A stretch of 64,000 bases of DNA from JAFEBO01 sp044221315 (GTDB lineage Bacteria; Planctomycetota; Phycisphaerae; Phycisphaerales; UBA1924): positions 136,463 through 200,462 of the forward strand of contig JBGAPK010000005.1 of assembly GCA_044221315.1 (NCBI GenBank), read 5' to 3'. A program made the position numbers and the translations under genes. How positions within the stretch are numbered: position 1 is the first letter of the stretch; each line of letters opens with the position of its first letter. Under the pieces are notes generated by a model. The model saw only the letters and a program-made list of their open reading frames with translations, was not told the DNA's origin and did no database searches. Of the stretch, positions 1-7,701 are shown piece by piece.

Positions 1-154
1 GCAGGAGGAGTCCGATCAGGATCCCGATAATCATCACCGACACCATCAGGTCGATGAGGGTGAACGCGGCGCGCGCGGCAAATCCTCGCGCTCTTTTTGG
101 CGCGCCAATGAGACCAATATGGGTCTCGCGATCCCGCACGGTCACCTCCGCCAC
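1..154 (-). CDS. Type IV prepilin-like protein, N-terminal part (cut by window edge)
   Basis: Fifty-one codons can be read on the minus strand before the gene leaves the window. A GTG at 154-152 is the likely start, with AGAGGA about 5 nt upstream. A basic leader (PKRARGFAARAA) is followed by FTLIDLMV and a hydrophobic run (IIGILIGLLL). This is the class III signal and N-terminal helix of type IV prepilins and pseudopilins, which PilD-type peptidase cleaves before the Phe. Two details are atypical: the residue before Phe is Ala rather than Gly, and position +5 is Asp rather than Glu. The bulk of the protein is not visible, so pilin, pseudopilin and the DUF1559-type prepilins common in planctomycetes cannot be told apart. 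Confidence 0.7.
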   Translation of the reverse strand, partial: MAEVTVRDRETHIGLIGAPKRARGFAARAAFTLIDLMVSVMIIGILIGLLL

Positions 155-238
155 GAGCGTCCTCTGTCCTCGTGGACCCCTGTACGCTACCAGAATCGAC
201 CCGAGTCCGCAATACCTTTTCGAGTACTCGGACCTTTT

Positions 239-268
239 CCGACATCAGGGGGGTAAATGCCTTACAAT
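239..268 (+). promoter_or_regulatory. Possible sigma-70-type promoter upstream of the ECF sigma gene
   Basis: CCGACA (239-244) and TACAAT (263-268) are separated by 18 nt, matching 4/6 and 5/6 of the housekeeping consensus. The site lies in the 290 bp between the divergent prepilin and sigma genes and would give a leader of about 170 nt. A 10-bp palindrome, CGAGTACTCG (221-230), lies just upstream. No autoregulatory ECF-type promoter was recognised. Confidence 0.3.
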
Positions 269-444
269 ACCCGATCAGGATTCACCCCTGACCCGCAGGA
301 ATTCGTACGAATGGGGCTTGCGAAAAGGTCGGAAATCGACGAATCTGGCATCTTGTTCGGGATTCTTCCCGTACCGGATTTCGCGGGTGAGATCTGCACC
401 CGCGGGATTCGTGTCTGTTGGAATTTCAGGTCGAGGTCTCGGCC

Positions 445-1029
445 ATGGCCGACAGGCGAATCAATCGAGAGCAGGCCGCTCAGGACATCGCTTTGATGCA
501 GCGCGTGGCTGCGGGCGACGAGAGGGCGGTGGCCGAGTTGTACGACCGGTTTGGCAGCCTCGTCTACAAAATGGCATTCCAGTCGATGCCAACGAGGGTC
601 GAGGCGGAAGATGCGGTTCAGGAGATCTTTGTCCGCCTCTGGAAGACGGCCGACCGGTATGACTCGGAGCGTGCCGCGCTGGTGACCTGGGTGATGTTGA
701 TTTCGCGGAGGCAGTTGGTTGATCGGATGAGAAGGAGCCGGGCGAGGATCAAGCCCGGAGTGCTGGATGAATCGACTCCGGTGCCGTCGATGGTGCCCGG
801 GGAAGACCGCTCGGTCGGCGAGCGGGAAGAGAACATGAAAGAAATGCTCCGGAGGATCGATGCCCTGCCGGAGTTGCAAAGGACCGTTGTGAAGCGTGCG
901 TATTTGGGGGGCCAGACGTTGAGGCAGATCGGCGAAGAGCTGAACACGCCTCTGGGGACGATCAAATCAGCGCTCAGCCGGGCGTTGACGAGACTTCGTG
1001 AGAGGGGAAGCGAGGAATTTGCCGTATGA
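445..1029 (+). CDS. ECF-family RNA polymerase sigma factor
   Basis: The 194-residue product directs RNA polymerase to an alternative promoter set. Region 2 lies at about residues 25-90 (AVAELYDRFGSLVYKMAF, then EAEDAVQEIFVRLWK, the core-binding and -10 recognition helices). Region 4 lies at about 130-185 (LPELQRTVVKRAYLGGQTL with the helix-turn-helix IGEELNTPLGTIKSALSRAL). The ATG at 445 is preferred over an upstream in-frame TTG (418) because GAGG lies about 8 nt before it and the extra residues look non-coding. The stop overlaps the next start as ATGA, indicating translational coupling with the anti-sigma gene. Confidence 0.92.
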   Translation: MADRRINREQAAQDIALMQRVAAGDERAVAELYDRFGSLVYKMAFQSMPTRVEAEDAVQEIFVRLWKTADRYDSERAALVTWVMLISRRQLVDRMRRSRARIKPGVLDESTPVPSMVPGEDRSVGEREENMKEMLRRIDALPELQRTVVKRAYLGGQTLRQIGEELNTPLGTIKSALSRALTRLRERGSEEFAV

Positions 1030-1838
1030 CGACCGAAGAACTCTTTGAAGCCGCTCAACTCGACGCGCTCGGCCTTTTGGACGAGCGGGAGCAGGCCGAA
1101 TTCGAGGCGGCTTTCCAGGCCGCGGCACCGGGGATTCGCGCCCAACTCCGCGATGAACAGTCGCGGTTTGCGAGTCCGGACCGATTTCGTCTGAATGTGG
1201 AGCCGTCCGCGGATCTGCGTGGAAGAGTGCTCGCGGCGGTCAAGGCCGAGATTGCGGGCGTTGCCGGCTCGGTCCGAGCCCGCCTGCACGGCGCTGGTCG
1301 GGAACTTCCCACGGTGCACCCGGTTCGACGGGTAAGCCCGGCGTGGCGCGTTGCGACACTTGCGTGCGCAACTGCGGTGGTTGTTCTGTCGGTGCTGGTG
1401 ACGCAGCAGAAGGCGCAGATGGCCGGGTTGGCCCTGGCGACTTCCGGCGATCAGACCATCAACAAGCTCATCGACATGTTCGGGCCGTCGGATCTCACCG
1501 CCGCCGTCTTCGATTCCGACACCAAGAAGATGCCTCTGTCGGCCGTCGCCTCTGATTTCAAGGGCGAGGCCGCGATCTGGTACAACGCCAAGACGCAGTC
1601 CGGCCGATTGTTCTGCCGCAACATCGCGCCGGCGTCGAATGAGACGATCCGGCTGGTCGCCGTGGATGACAACGGCAAGGTCACCAGCGAGATCGCGGAG
1701 TTTGCCTCCTCGGGCGAACTGATCACCCGGACCGTCTCGATGAGCGGGTTCAACCCCAAGCAGTTGGCGATCTATGTTGCGGCTAGGGGCCTGAAGGCTT
1801 CCGAGGGCCATCTGGTGATGGTCAGCGCGAGCGTCTGA
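1026..1838 (+). CDS. RskA-like transmembrane anti-sigma factor
   Basis: The 270-residue protein very probably binds and inhibits the sigma factor encoded just before it. The N-terminal part (about 1-60, ELFEAAQLDALGLLDEREQAEF) resembles the cytoplasmic sigma-binding domain of RskA-type anti-sigma factors. A single membrane helix lies near 107-127 (VATLACATAVVVLSVLV). The C-terminal 135 residues would be extracytoplasmic, with the alternating strand pattern (GRLFCRNIAP, IRLVAVDDNG) seen in RskA C-terminal domains. There is no HxxxCxxC zinc motif. The ATGA overlap with the sigma gene and the terminator after this gene define a two-gene operon. The inducing signal is not visible. Confidence 0.82.
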   Translation: MTTEELFEAAQLDALGLLDEREQAEFEAAFQAAAPGIRAQLRDEQSRFASPDRFRLNVEPSADLRGRVLAAVKAEIAGVAGSVRARLHGAGRELPTVHPVRRVSPAWRVATLACATAVVVLSVLVTQQKAQMAGLALATSGDQTINKLIDMFGPSDLTAAVFDSDTKKMPLSAVASDFKGEAAIWYNAKTQSGRLFCRNIAPASNETIRLVAVDDNGKVTSEIAEFASSGELITRTVSMSGFNPKQLAIYVAARGLKASEGHLVMVSASV

Positions 1839-1865
1839 ACGGGGCAACCCGGATTGATCCGAACG

Positions 1866-1890
1866 ACCGCCCGCCTGTCGGGCGGTTTTC
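1866..1890 (+). terminator. Rho-independent terminator of the sigma/anti-sigma operon
   Basis: A perfect 8-bp stem, ACCGCCCG (1866-1873) and CGGGCGGT (1879-1886), encloses the loop CCTGT and is followed by TTTTC. It lies 27 nt after the anti-sigma stop codon. Confidence 0.85.
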
Positions 1891-1919
1891 ATTGGCGCGG
1901 GAAGCGTATCGGACGCCGG

Positions 1920-3803
1920 TCATTCGTGAGGCTGGCGCTGCGTGGTGGTCGCTGCGGTGAACTCGGCCCACTTGGCCTCGTCGAGAACGTGGTCGATCTG
2001 CGACCCGAGCTCGAAGTCCTGCTTGGCCTTCGAGAGACGGCCCCAGAGCAACGCGCCCAGCCCGAGTGTGAGCACGCCCGACGAAGCCATCAGAATGCCG
2101 GAGTACAGCAAGCGCTGGTCGTCGATCGGGCGGGCGCCGGCGGCGGCGGGCGCCTTGATGAGCGTGACCGCACCATCGGCGCGGCGCTCGCGGGCGGCGT
2201 TGGCATCGCTTGCGAGGGCGGTGGCGATGATGTCGAGCGCGCGTGCAGCCCGATCGGCGCCCGGGGCCCGCAATTCAAGAACGATGGTGCCCGGGGAGGG
2301 CGACTCGTGCGCAAAGGAACTGGTGAGGAGCGCACGGACGGCGCCCGGCGTGCCGAGCGATTCGTACGAGCGGTGCTTCATCCGATCGGCGACGGCGTCA
2401 ACGAACTGTGGTTCGGCCAGGGTTGCTTCGAGCGAGCGCTTCCACTCGTCGAACTCGGCGTCGGAGAGGTCGCGACCGCGCCCGTCGGCCGCGATCTCGA
2501 CGCGGGCCGCGAACGTGCCGGGGAGGACCTGGTTGACGACCGCCCATGAGAGCGCTCCGAGGATCGCGAGGGTGAGGACGGTGTAGAGAGTGAGAGCGCC
2601 GGCGCGGCTTCCGGCCGCCCGGCGTGCCACGGCCGCGGCCGCGGTGTCGAGTTGGCGCTTGGTGGCGGCGAGCTGCGCACGCTGCGAGAGCACCTGCTCG
2701 CATTGCTCGAACCGCTTGGAGAGCACCTCGCTCGCTCGGCGGACCTTCGTCACCTGGTCGCGCAGAATGGCGCGGCAGCGCTTGAGTCGTGCGCGACGCA
2801 AACCAGAGGCCGATTTTGATGGACCCGCGGACCGGGCCTTTTCGAGAGCCGCGGCAAGGTCTGCGGCACGCTTCTGTTCCTTCGCGCGGGCCGCCTTCTC
2901 GTTGGCGAGGCATTCCTTCAGTTCGGCGACATCGGCCTGGATCTGCTCCGGTTTGGCGCCGGTCTGCTGGATCGATTCGGTGAGACGGTGGACGTGCGAG
3001 CGTTCGACCGCGAGCAACTGCTCGTACTCTGCCAGCACTTCCTCCTGAGCGGCGCAGCGCCGGGCGATCGCCTCGAGGTCGCGCCGGGCTTGTTCGCCGG
3101 CCTCGATCTCCGCCGCCAGTCGGCCGGCGGTCTCGGTATCGGCTCGCGACTGGGCGTTGGCCTGTTCCGCAATGCGACGGTCCAGTTCTGCCTGCCGGCG
3201 GGTTATCTCCGCATCGCGTGCGGAGAGCGCTCCGGCTATCCCGGATTCCTGCGACGCCAGCTCCTGCTCACGCTGCTTGATCTGCTCGGCGGCGCTTACC
3301 AGCGCGGCCCGGCCCGATTCAATCTCGGTCTTTTCCTTTTCCAGATCGGCCTGGAGTTGGGCCAGTTCGCCGGCGAACGCGTCCAGTTCGGCGGCGATGG
3401 TTTTCGATTTTTCTGATTCGGCCTCGCGCGCGCGGGCGGCTTCCTCAAGAGCCCGACGCTGCGATTCGGCCTCGGCCTGTCGGGCCTGGGTGTCGGCAGC
3501 GGCGCGATCGAGCGCTTCCTGCTGTTGCCTGAGCTTCTGGAGCGCGGTTTCGAGTTCGCGGGCCCGTTCGTCCGCGGCCGCTCTGGCCCGTGCCAATTCC
3601 TCGTCACGCTGGGACAGCTCGGTCTCACGCCCCATCAGCCGTGTCTGGGCCTCGACGAGCTTGGCCTCGAGTTCGCGGCGCTCCTCATAGAGCCGTTTGA
3701 GCCCTTGCAGGCTGCGCTCAAGATCGCTCAGCGCGCCCAACGCGTCGCCGGTGCTCTCACTCAACTGCGGGGCTGTGGGGTTGGCGGATGCTTCCTGGCT
3801 CAT
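1920..3803 (-). CDS. Coiled-coil membrane protein with Wzz-like extracytoplasmic domain
   Basis: The product has 627 residues from the ATG at 3803; upstream in-frame residues look non-coding. Residues about 30-370 are almost continuous heptad-rich coiled coil (ERRELEAKLVEAQTRL, then long E/A/Q/R runs). A membrane helix lies near 401-424 (ALTLYTVLTLAILGALSW), then about 140 extracytoplasmic residues, and a second helix near 564-590 (GILMASSGVLTLGLGALL). The segment between the helices resembles the Wzz/chain-length-determinant pattern (LAEPQFVDAVADRM, IVLELRAPGADRAARALDII). No Walker motifs or BY-kinase domain are present. A role in envelope polysaccharide length control or as a structural scaffold is inference. 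It lies downstream of the protease array on the same strand, 196 bp away. Confidence 0.7.
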   Translation of the reverse strand: MSQEASANPTAPQLSESTGDALGALSDLERSLQGLKRLYEERRELEAKLVEAQTRLMGRETELSQRDEELARARAAADERARELETALQKLRQQQEALDRAAADTQARQAEAESQRRALEEAARAREAESEKSKTIAAELDAFAGELAQLQADLEKEKTEIESGRAALVSAAEQIKQREQELASQESGIAGALSARDAEITRRQAELDRRIAEQANAQSRADTETAGRLAAEIEAGEQARRDLEAIARRCAAQEEVLAEYEQLLAVERSHVHRLTESIQQTGAKPEQIQADVAELKECLANEKAARAKEQKRAADLAAALEKARSAGPSKSASGLRRARLKRCRAILRDQVTKVRRASEVLSKRFEQCEQVLSQRAQLAATKRQLDTAAAAVARRAAGSRAGALTLYTVLTLAILGALSWAVVNQVLPGTFAARVEIAADGRGRDLSDAEFDEWKRSLEATLAEPQFVDAVADRMKHRSYESLGTPGAVRALLTSSFAHESPSPGTIVLELRAPGADRAARALDIIATALASDANAARERRADGAVTLIKAPAAAGARPIDDQRLLYSGILMASSGVLTLGLGALLWGRLSKAKQDFELGSQIDHVLDEAKWAEFTAATTTQRQPHE

Positions 3804-3999
3804 CGCGTTCTCTCGGCGCTCGCGCGGCGATCGCGCCCGCCGCGCCCGCGGCGGACCTTCTCCGACAATTCGCTTATCGGCACCTCCGGGGGCTCTCTGA
3901 AGCAGCCCCCGCACAAGTTGAGAAGAATGCACGGACATTGCTTCCACGAGCCCTCGGAGGGGCGGGAAGGGGCGATTCGGAGCTGGGAAGATCGGCGGC

Positions 4000-5766
4000 T
4001 TACGGGCAAAGCAACTGGTCGTACGTCACGACAAACCGCTGGAAATCAAGGTCGTCCGCGGTCGAATCGCCGTTGAAATCGGCCCCCGTATAGCGCCCGC
4101 CGGGGGAACTCAGCTCGTTGTAGAAGGGTACGAAGAGCTGGAAGTCGACGTCATCAACCAGCCCGTCGCCGTTGAGGTCGCCCGGGCATCGGATGCGTCC
4201 GGCGAGATACTTTCCGGCGGCGAGCACGTCGACGATGCCGTACCCGAAGTCGTCGTTCCGGGGTTTGACGCCGGGCTGATCGGCCGTGCGTTCGAGCACC
4301 CATCGCACAGTCTGCGGCGGGAGAGGCGGGAGCCCGGCTCCGGGCTTGAACGAGGCGAACAGCAGTGCGGCGGCCCCGGCGACGTGCGGCGTCGCCATCG
4401 AGGTGCCGTCCCACGATTCATAGTCGTGCGCGGAGACCTGCGGCGACAGAGTCACCACGACGCCGTCGTGGGCGAGCAGATCGTCCCCGTCGGCCTGTGA
4501 GATCGTGACGCCGGGGCGAAATGTCGCGTAGCCCATGTCCGCAGTGAACATGCCGGGCGAGTCGTTGGAGATGATGACGGCGTAGGCGCCGGCGTCCCAC
4601 GCGTTCTCGATGAAGAAGTCAACCCCGAAATAGTCCATCCAGAAACTGTGGCGGATGTGCGCAATGTTGCCCGACACCGAGTCGGGGAAGTCGTAGAAGA
4701 TGAGCCCGTCGCCGCAGTCGTACGCGGGGGCGGTGTAATCATGAAACGGCGTGTTCAGAATCTGATTCGCCTGGTGGGATTTCCCGTTCCAGGTCGCGAC
4801 CAGGCTGAACTCGGGCACGGTCGAGAGGACCGACACACCCGGCGCGGCAACGGAAACGTGCGGGCCTTGGTTGGAGAAATAGGCGCGAGCCCGGTTCTGA
4901 TCGACCGCGGCAACGGCCATCACCGACGGATACCCGCCCGGGTATTCAATCGTGGTATCTCCGTCGTTGCCGGCCGCCGCGACGACGAGAACACCGGCCC
5001 CGAGGGCGGCATCACACGCCTGATGCAGGGCGATCGAGCCACCGGTGCCGCCGAGCGACATGTTGATGACCTTTGCGCCGTTGGCCACAGCCCAGCTGAC
5101 TCCGGCGGCCACGTCGCTCCAGGCTCCCACGCCCTGGTTGTCGAGCACTTTGCCCGTCATGAGTGATGCCTGCGGCGCGACGCCAACGACGCCGATGGAG
5201 TTGTTCACGGCAAGAATCGTCCCGGAGACGTGGGATCCGTGCTGATATCCGTCGTCGATCGTTTCGCCCGCGACAAAGCTCTGCGAGAGGACCGGGGCGG
5301 GCAGGTCGGGGTGGGAGAAGTCCAGCCCGGTATCAAGCACCGCCACGCGCACCGGGCCGCCGGGGCCCGAGCCCGATCCGTACTTGGGCCAGTAGGTGCT
5401 TGCATGCACCATGTCGATGCCGTAGGGGACGGTCTGGGCCATCGCGTGGCAGACTCCGTCGGGCTCGGCGTACAGCACGCCGGGCAGGGCACGGAGCCGC
5501 GCGATCGCATCGGACGGGTCGTCGGAATCAACCAGCAAAACCCGGAGACCCGGAACAAGATCGATCGTCGCATGAACTGAGCGGGCGCCGGCGTCAGCGA
5601 GCTGTCCGTCTGTTGCCGGCGCCGCCGCCGGGTCGAACCGTACGAAGACTCGCGTCGTGGAAGCCGCGCGATCCATGGATCCCCAGCCCGCTGCTGCCGC
5701 GACCGCCAGCGAGCCGACCGCGAGGCACGCGGGCGGGAGAGAACGAGGCAGTGAGTAGTGGGGCAT
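4000..5766 (-). CDS. Secreted subtilisin-like (S8) protease with dockerin-like tail, copy 1
   Basis: The 588-residue secreted serine endopeptidase starts at the ATG at 5766, preceded by GAGGAG about 10 nt upstream; an earlier TTG lacks this support. Order: signal peptide (about 1-35), inhibitor-like propeptide (TTRVFVRFDPAAAP to GVLYAEPDG), then the S8 catalytic domain. The triad is Asp145 (VAVLDTGLDFSHPDLP), His176 (HGSHVSGT) and Ser456 (GTSMATPHVAGAA), with oxyanion Asn267 (AAAGNDGD). A protease-associated insert sits at about 335-440 (IAHIRHS, YAVIISNDSPG). The last about 70 residues are two dockerin-like calcium loops (GDLNGDGLVDDVDF, ADFNGDSTADDLDF) ending LLCP. It is the first of four tandem paralogues. 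Confidence 0.93.
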   Translation of the reverse strand: MPHYSLPRSLPPACLAVGSLAVAAAAGWGSMDRAASTTRVFVRFDPAAAPATDGQLADAGARSVHATIDLVPGLRVLLVDSDDPSDAIARLRALPGVLYAEPDGVCHAMAQTVPYGIDMVHASTYWPKYGSGSGPGGPVRVAVLDTGLDFSHPDLPAPVLSQSFVAGETIDDGYQHGSHVSGTILAVNNSIGVVGVAPQASLMTGKVLDNQGVGAWSDVAAGVSWAVANGAKVINMSLGGTGGSIALHQACDAALGAGVLVVAAAGNDGDTTIEYPGGYPSVMAVAAVDQNRARAYFSNQGPHVSVAAPGVSVLSTVPEFSLVATWNGKSHQANQILNTPFHDYTAPAYDCGDGLIFYDFPDSVSGNIAHIRHSFWMDYFGVDFFIENAWDAGAYAVIISNDSPGMFTADMGYATFRPGVTISQADGDDLLAHDGVVVTLSPQVSAHDYESWDGTSMATPHVAGAAALLFASFKPGAGLPPLPPQTVRWVLERTADQPGVKPRNDDFGYGIVDVLAAGKYLAGRIRCPGDLNGDGLVDDVDFQLFVPFYNELSSPGGRYTGADFNGDSTADDLDFQRFVVTYDQLLCP

Positions 5767-5808
5767 TCCGATGGCGCTCCTCAATCGGCCGGGCGAATCA
5801 CTCCGGAT

Positions 5809-5837
5809 GATCTATTGAAGTAGACCACGCCTGTCAA
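5809..5837 (-). promoter_or_regulatory. Possible promoter of protease copy 1
   Basis: On the minus strand, TTGACA (5837-5832) is followed after 17 nt by TAGATC (5814-5809). The -35 is perfect and the -10 matches only 3/6. It lies about 45 nt upstream of the ATG at 5766. Its presence suggests that at least this protease copy is transcribed on its own. Confidence 0.35.
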
Positions 5838-5876
5838 GCGCGTGGGCGTTGGGCGTTCCGAATCGGAGGTCTCTTG

Positions 5877-7616
5877 TCAGGCGCAGACAAGGGCGTCGTA
5901 ATCACCGGCGAAGATGACGAAATCGGCATCATCGGTCAAGCCGTTCCCGTCGAAATCGCCGCCCGTATACGCGCCGCCCGGCGTGATCAGATCGTTGTAG
6001 AAGCCCACAAACCGGACGAAATCCGCGTCGTCCACCATGTTGTCGGCGTTGAGGTCGCCGGGACAGCGGATTCGCCCGTGCAGGTAGGCCGCGGCGGCGT
6101 TGACGTTGATGATGCCCCAGCCGAAGATGTCGTCGCGCCCCACGGTTCCGGCGTCGGTCGCGGTGTGCTCGAGCACCCAGCGGATGGTGAGGGGCGGGAT
6201 GGCGGGCCGGCCGCCGGCGGGGACGAAGTCGCCGATTAACAGCCCGGCGGCGCCGGAGACGTGGGGGCAGGCCATCGAGGTTCCATCGAAATTCGCGTAG
6301 GAGTGACCGTTGTTGAATTGGGAGATCGCGACCGTGGTTCCGATGTTGGCCGCCAGGTTGTCGCCATCGGCCTGAGAAACAAGCCCGACGGGGATCGGGA
6401 CGCTCTGGGAGAGCGACGCCTGAAAATTCCCCGGAACGTTGTTCGAGAGAATCACCCCGATCGCGCCCGCGTTGAACGCGTTCAGCGCGACCACCAGGAA
6501 ATTGGTCCCGCTGCGCCGGATGTGCGCGATTTTTCCGCTCACGCCGGCCGGGAACGCCGCGGCAGTGTCTCCGATGCCGCAGTCGATCGCGCCGGCCGTC
6601 ACCGCACGGATTGCAGAACCGGTGAGCGGATTGGTCTGGTGATCGGCGTTCAGCCAGCGTGAGTTCCACGCGACAACCGGCACGGTGGACTGCACGCTCA
6701 CGCCCGGAGCGGCAACGGAGACCTGTGAGCCGAAGTTGGAAAACCACGCTTTGGCGCCGCCGGAATCGACCGCCGCGACAGCCATGACCGACGAGAGACT
6801 TCCGGGGTAAGAGGGAACGCTGTTGTTGTTGTTACCCGCGGAAGCGACGACGAGCACGCCGGCATTCAGCGCCGCCTGGCACGAATCGGAAAGAGCCTGG
6901 CTGAATCCGGTCCCTCCCAGCGACATGCTGACCACCCGGGCGCCGTTCGCGACCGCCCAGTCGATGCCCGCCGCAACACCTGAGAACGGTCCGCCGCCGC
7001 TGTTGGCCAGCACCTTCCCGATCATCAATCGGGCGGATGGCGCCACTCCGACCACGCCGATTGAGTTGTCCGAACCCAGGACGGTTCCCGAGCAGTGCGA
7101 ACCGTGTGAGTTGAGATCCTCGACAGACTCTGTGGCGATGAATGAGTTGGAGAGCACCGGCAGGGGAAGGTCCGGATGCGACTGGTCGACGCCGGTGTCG
7201 AGCACGGCCACCCGGACAGCGCCGCCACCCTGGCCCCAGCGAGGCCAGACCTGTTCGGCCTGGATCATTGAAATGCCGTAGGGCATGGTCTGGGCGTCGG
7301 CGAACGCCAGATAGTCGGGCTCGGCGTAGAGGACGCCCGGTGTCGCTCTCAGCTTGGCGACAACCTCATCAACGTGTCCATTTTCGACCTCGACCACGCG
7401 GAGCCCCGGAACCAGGCCGGATTCGCTGAGAGTTCGAAGAACACCGGCGCGGATCATCGCCGCCTGCGCGTTGGCCGAGCGATCCATAAGGGGATCGAGC
7501 CGGACAAAGAGTTGCGTCGGATGACGTGGGGCCGCCTCGAACGGACCCATTCCTGCGCCGGCTCCGAAAGCCAAAAGCGAAACCGCCGCGTACTGCCCGA
7601 AGAGCCTCATCTTCAT
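5877..7616 (-). CDS. Secreted subtilisin-like (S8) protease with dockerin-like tail, copy 2
   Basis: The 579-residue paralogue of its neighbours starts at the ATG at 7616, with GGGGA about 6 nt upstream. A signal peptide (about 1-25) and propeptide (TQLFVRLDPLMDRS to GVLYAEPDYLAF) precede the catalytic domain. The triad is Asp140 (VAVLDTGVDQSHPDLP), His171 (HGSHCSGT) and Ser447 (DGTSMACPHVSGAAG), with Asn262 (SAGNNNNS). A protease-associated insert lies at about 325-430 (GKIAHIRRSG, GAIGVILSNN). The C-terminus carries two dockerin-like loops (GDLNADNMVDDADF, GDFDGNGLTDDADF) and ends LVCA rather than LLCP. Unlike copy 1 it has cysteines next to the catalytic His and Ser (SHCSG, MACPH), which may form a disulfide. 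Confidence 0.93.
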   Translation of the reverse strand: MKMRLFGQYAAVSLLAFGAGAGMGPFEAAPRHPTQLFVRLDPLMDRSANAQAAMIRAGVLRTLSESGLVPGLRVVEVENGHVDEVVAKLRATPGVLYAEPDYLAFADAQTMPYGISMIQAEQVWPRWGQGGGAVRVAVLDTGVDQSHPDLPLPVLSNSFIATESVEDLNSHGSHCSGTVLGSDNSIGVVGVAPSARLMIGKVLANSGGGPFSGVAAGIDWAVANGARVVSMSLGGTGFSQALSDSCQAALNAGVLVVASAGNNNNSVPSYPGSLSSVMAVAAVDSGGAKAWFSNFGSQVSVAAPGVSVQSTVPVVAWNSRWLNADHQTNPLTGSAIRAVTAGAIDCGIGDTAAAFPAGVSGKIAHIRRSGTNFLVVALNAFNAGAIGVILSNNVPGNFQASLSQSVPIPVGLVSQADGDNLAANIGTTVAISQFNNGHSYANFDGTSMACPHVSGAAGLLIGDFVPAGGRPAIPPLTIRWVLEHTATDAGTVGRDDIFGWGIINVNAAAAYLHGRIRCPGDLNADNMVDDADFVRFVGFYNDLITPGGAYTGGDFDGNGLTDDADFVIFAGDYDALVCA

Positions 7617-7701
7617 CGATGTTCCCCAGCCAAGTCTGCGAGAACCTGAGATCGCCGCCCACGAGCCGCGAGGGTCGCGGCCCGGGTGAGCGCGTCAGGT
7701 C

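Noticed and set aside
54..662. A 202-codon plus-strand open frame over the start region
   Set aside because: It overlaps the prepilin on the other strand and the sigma factor gene in another frame; composition is Arg/Gly/Ser-rich antisense-type and no ribosome site is present.
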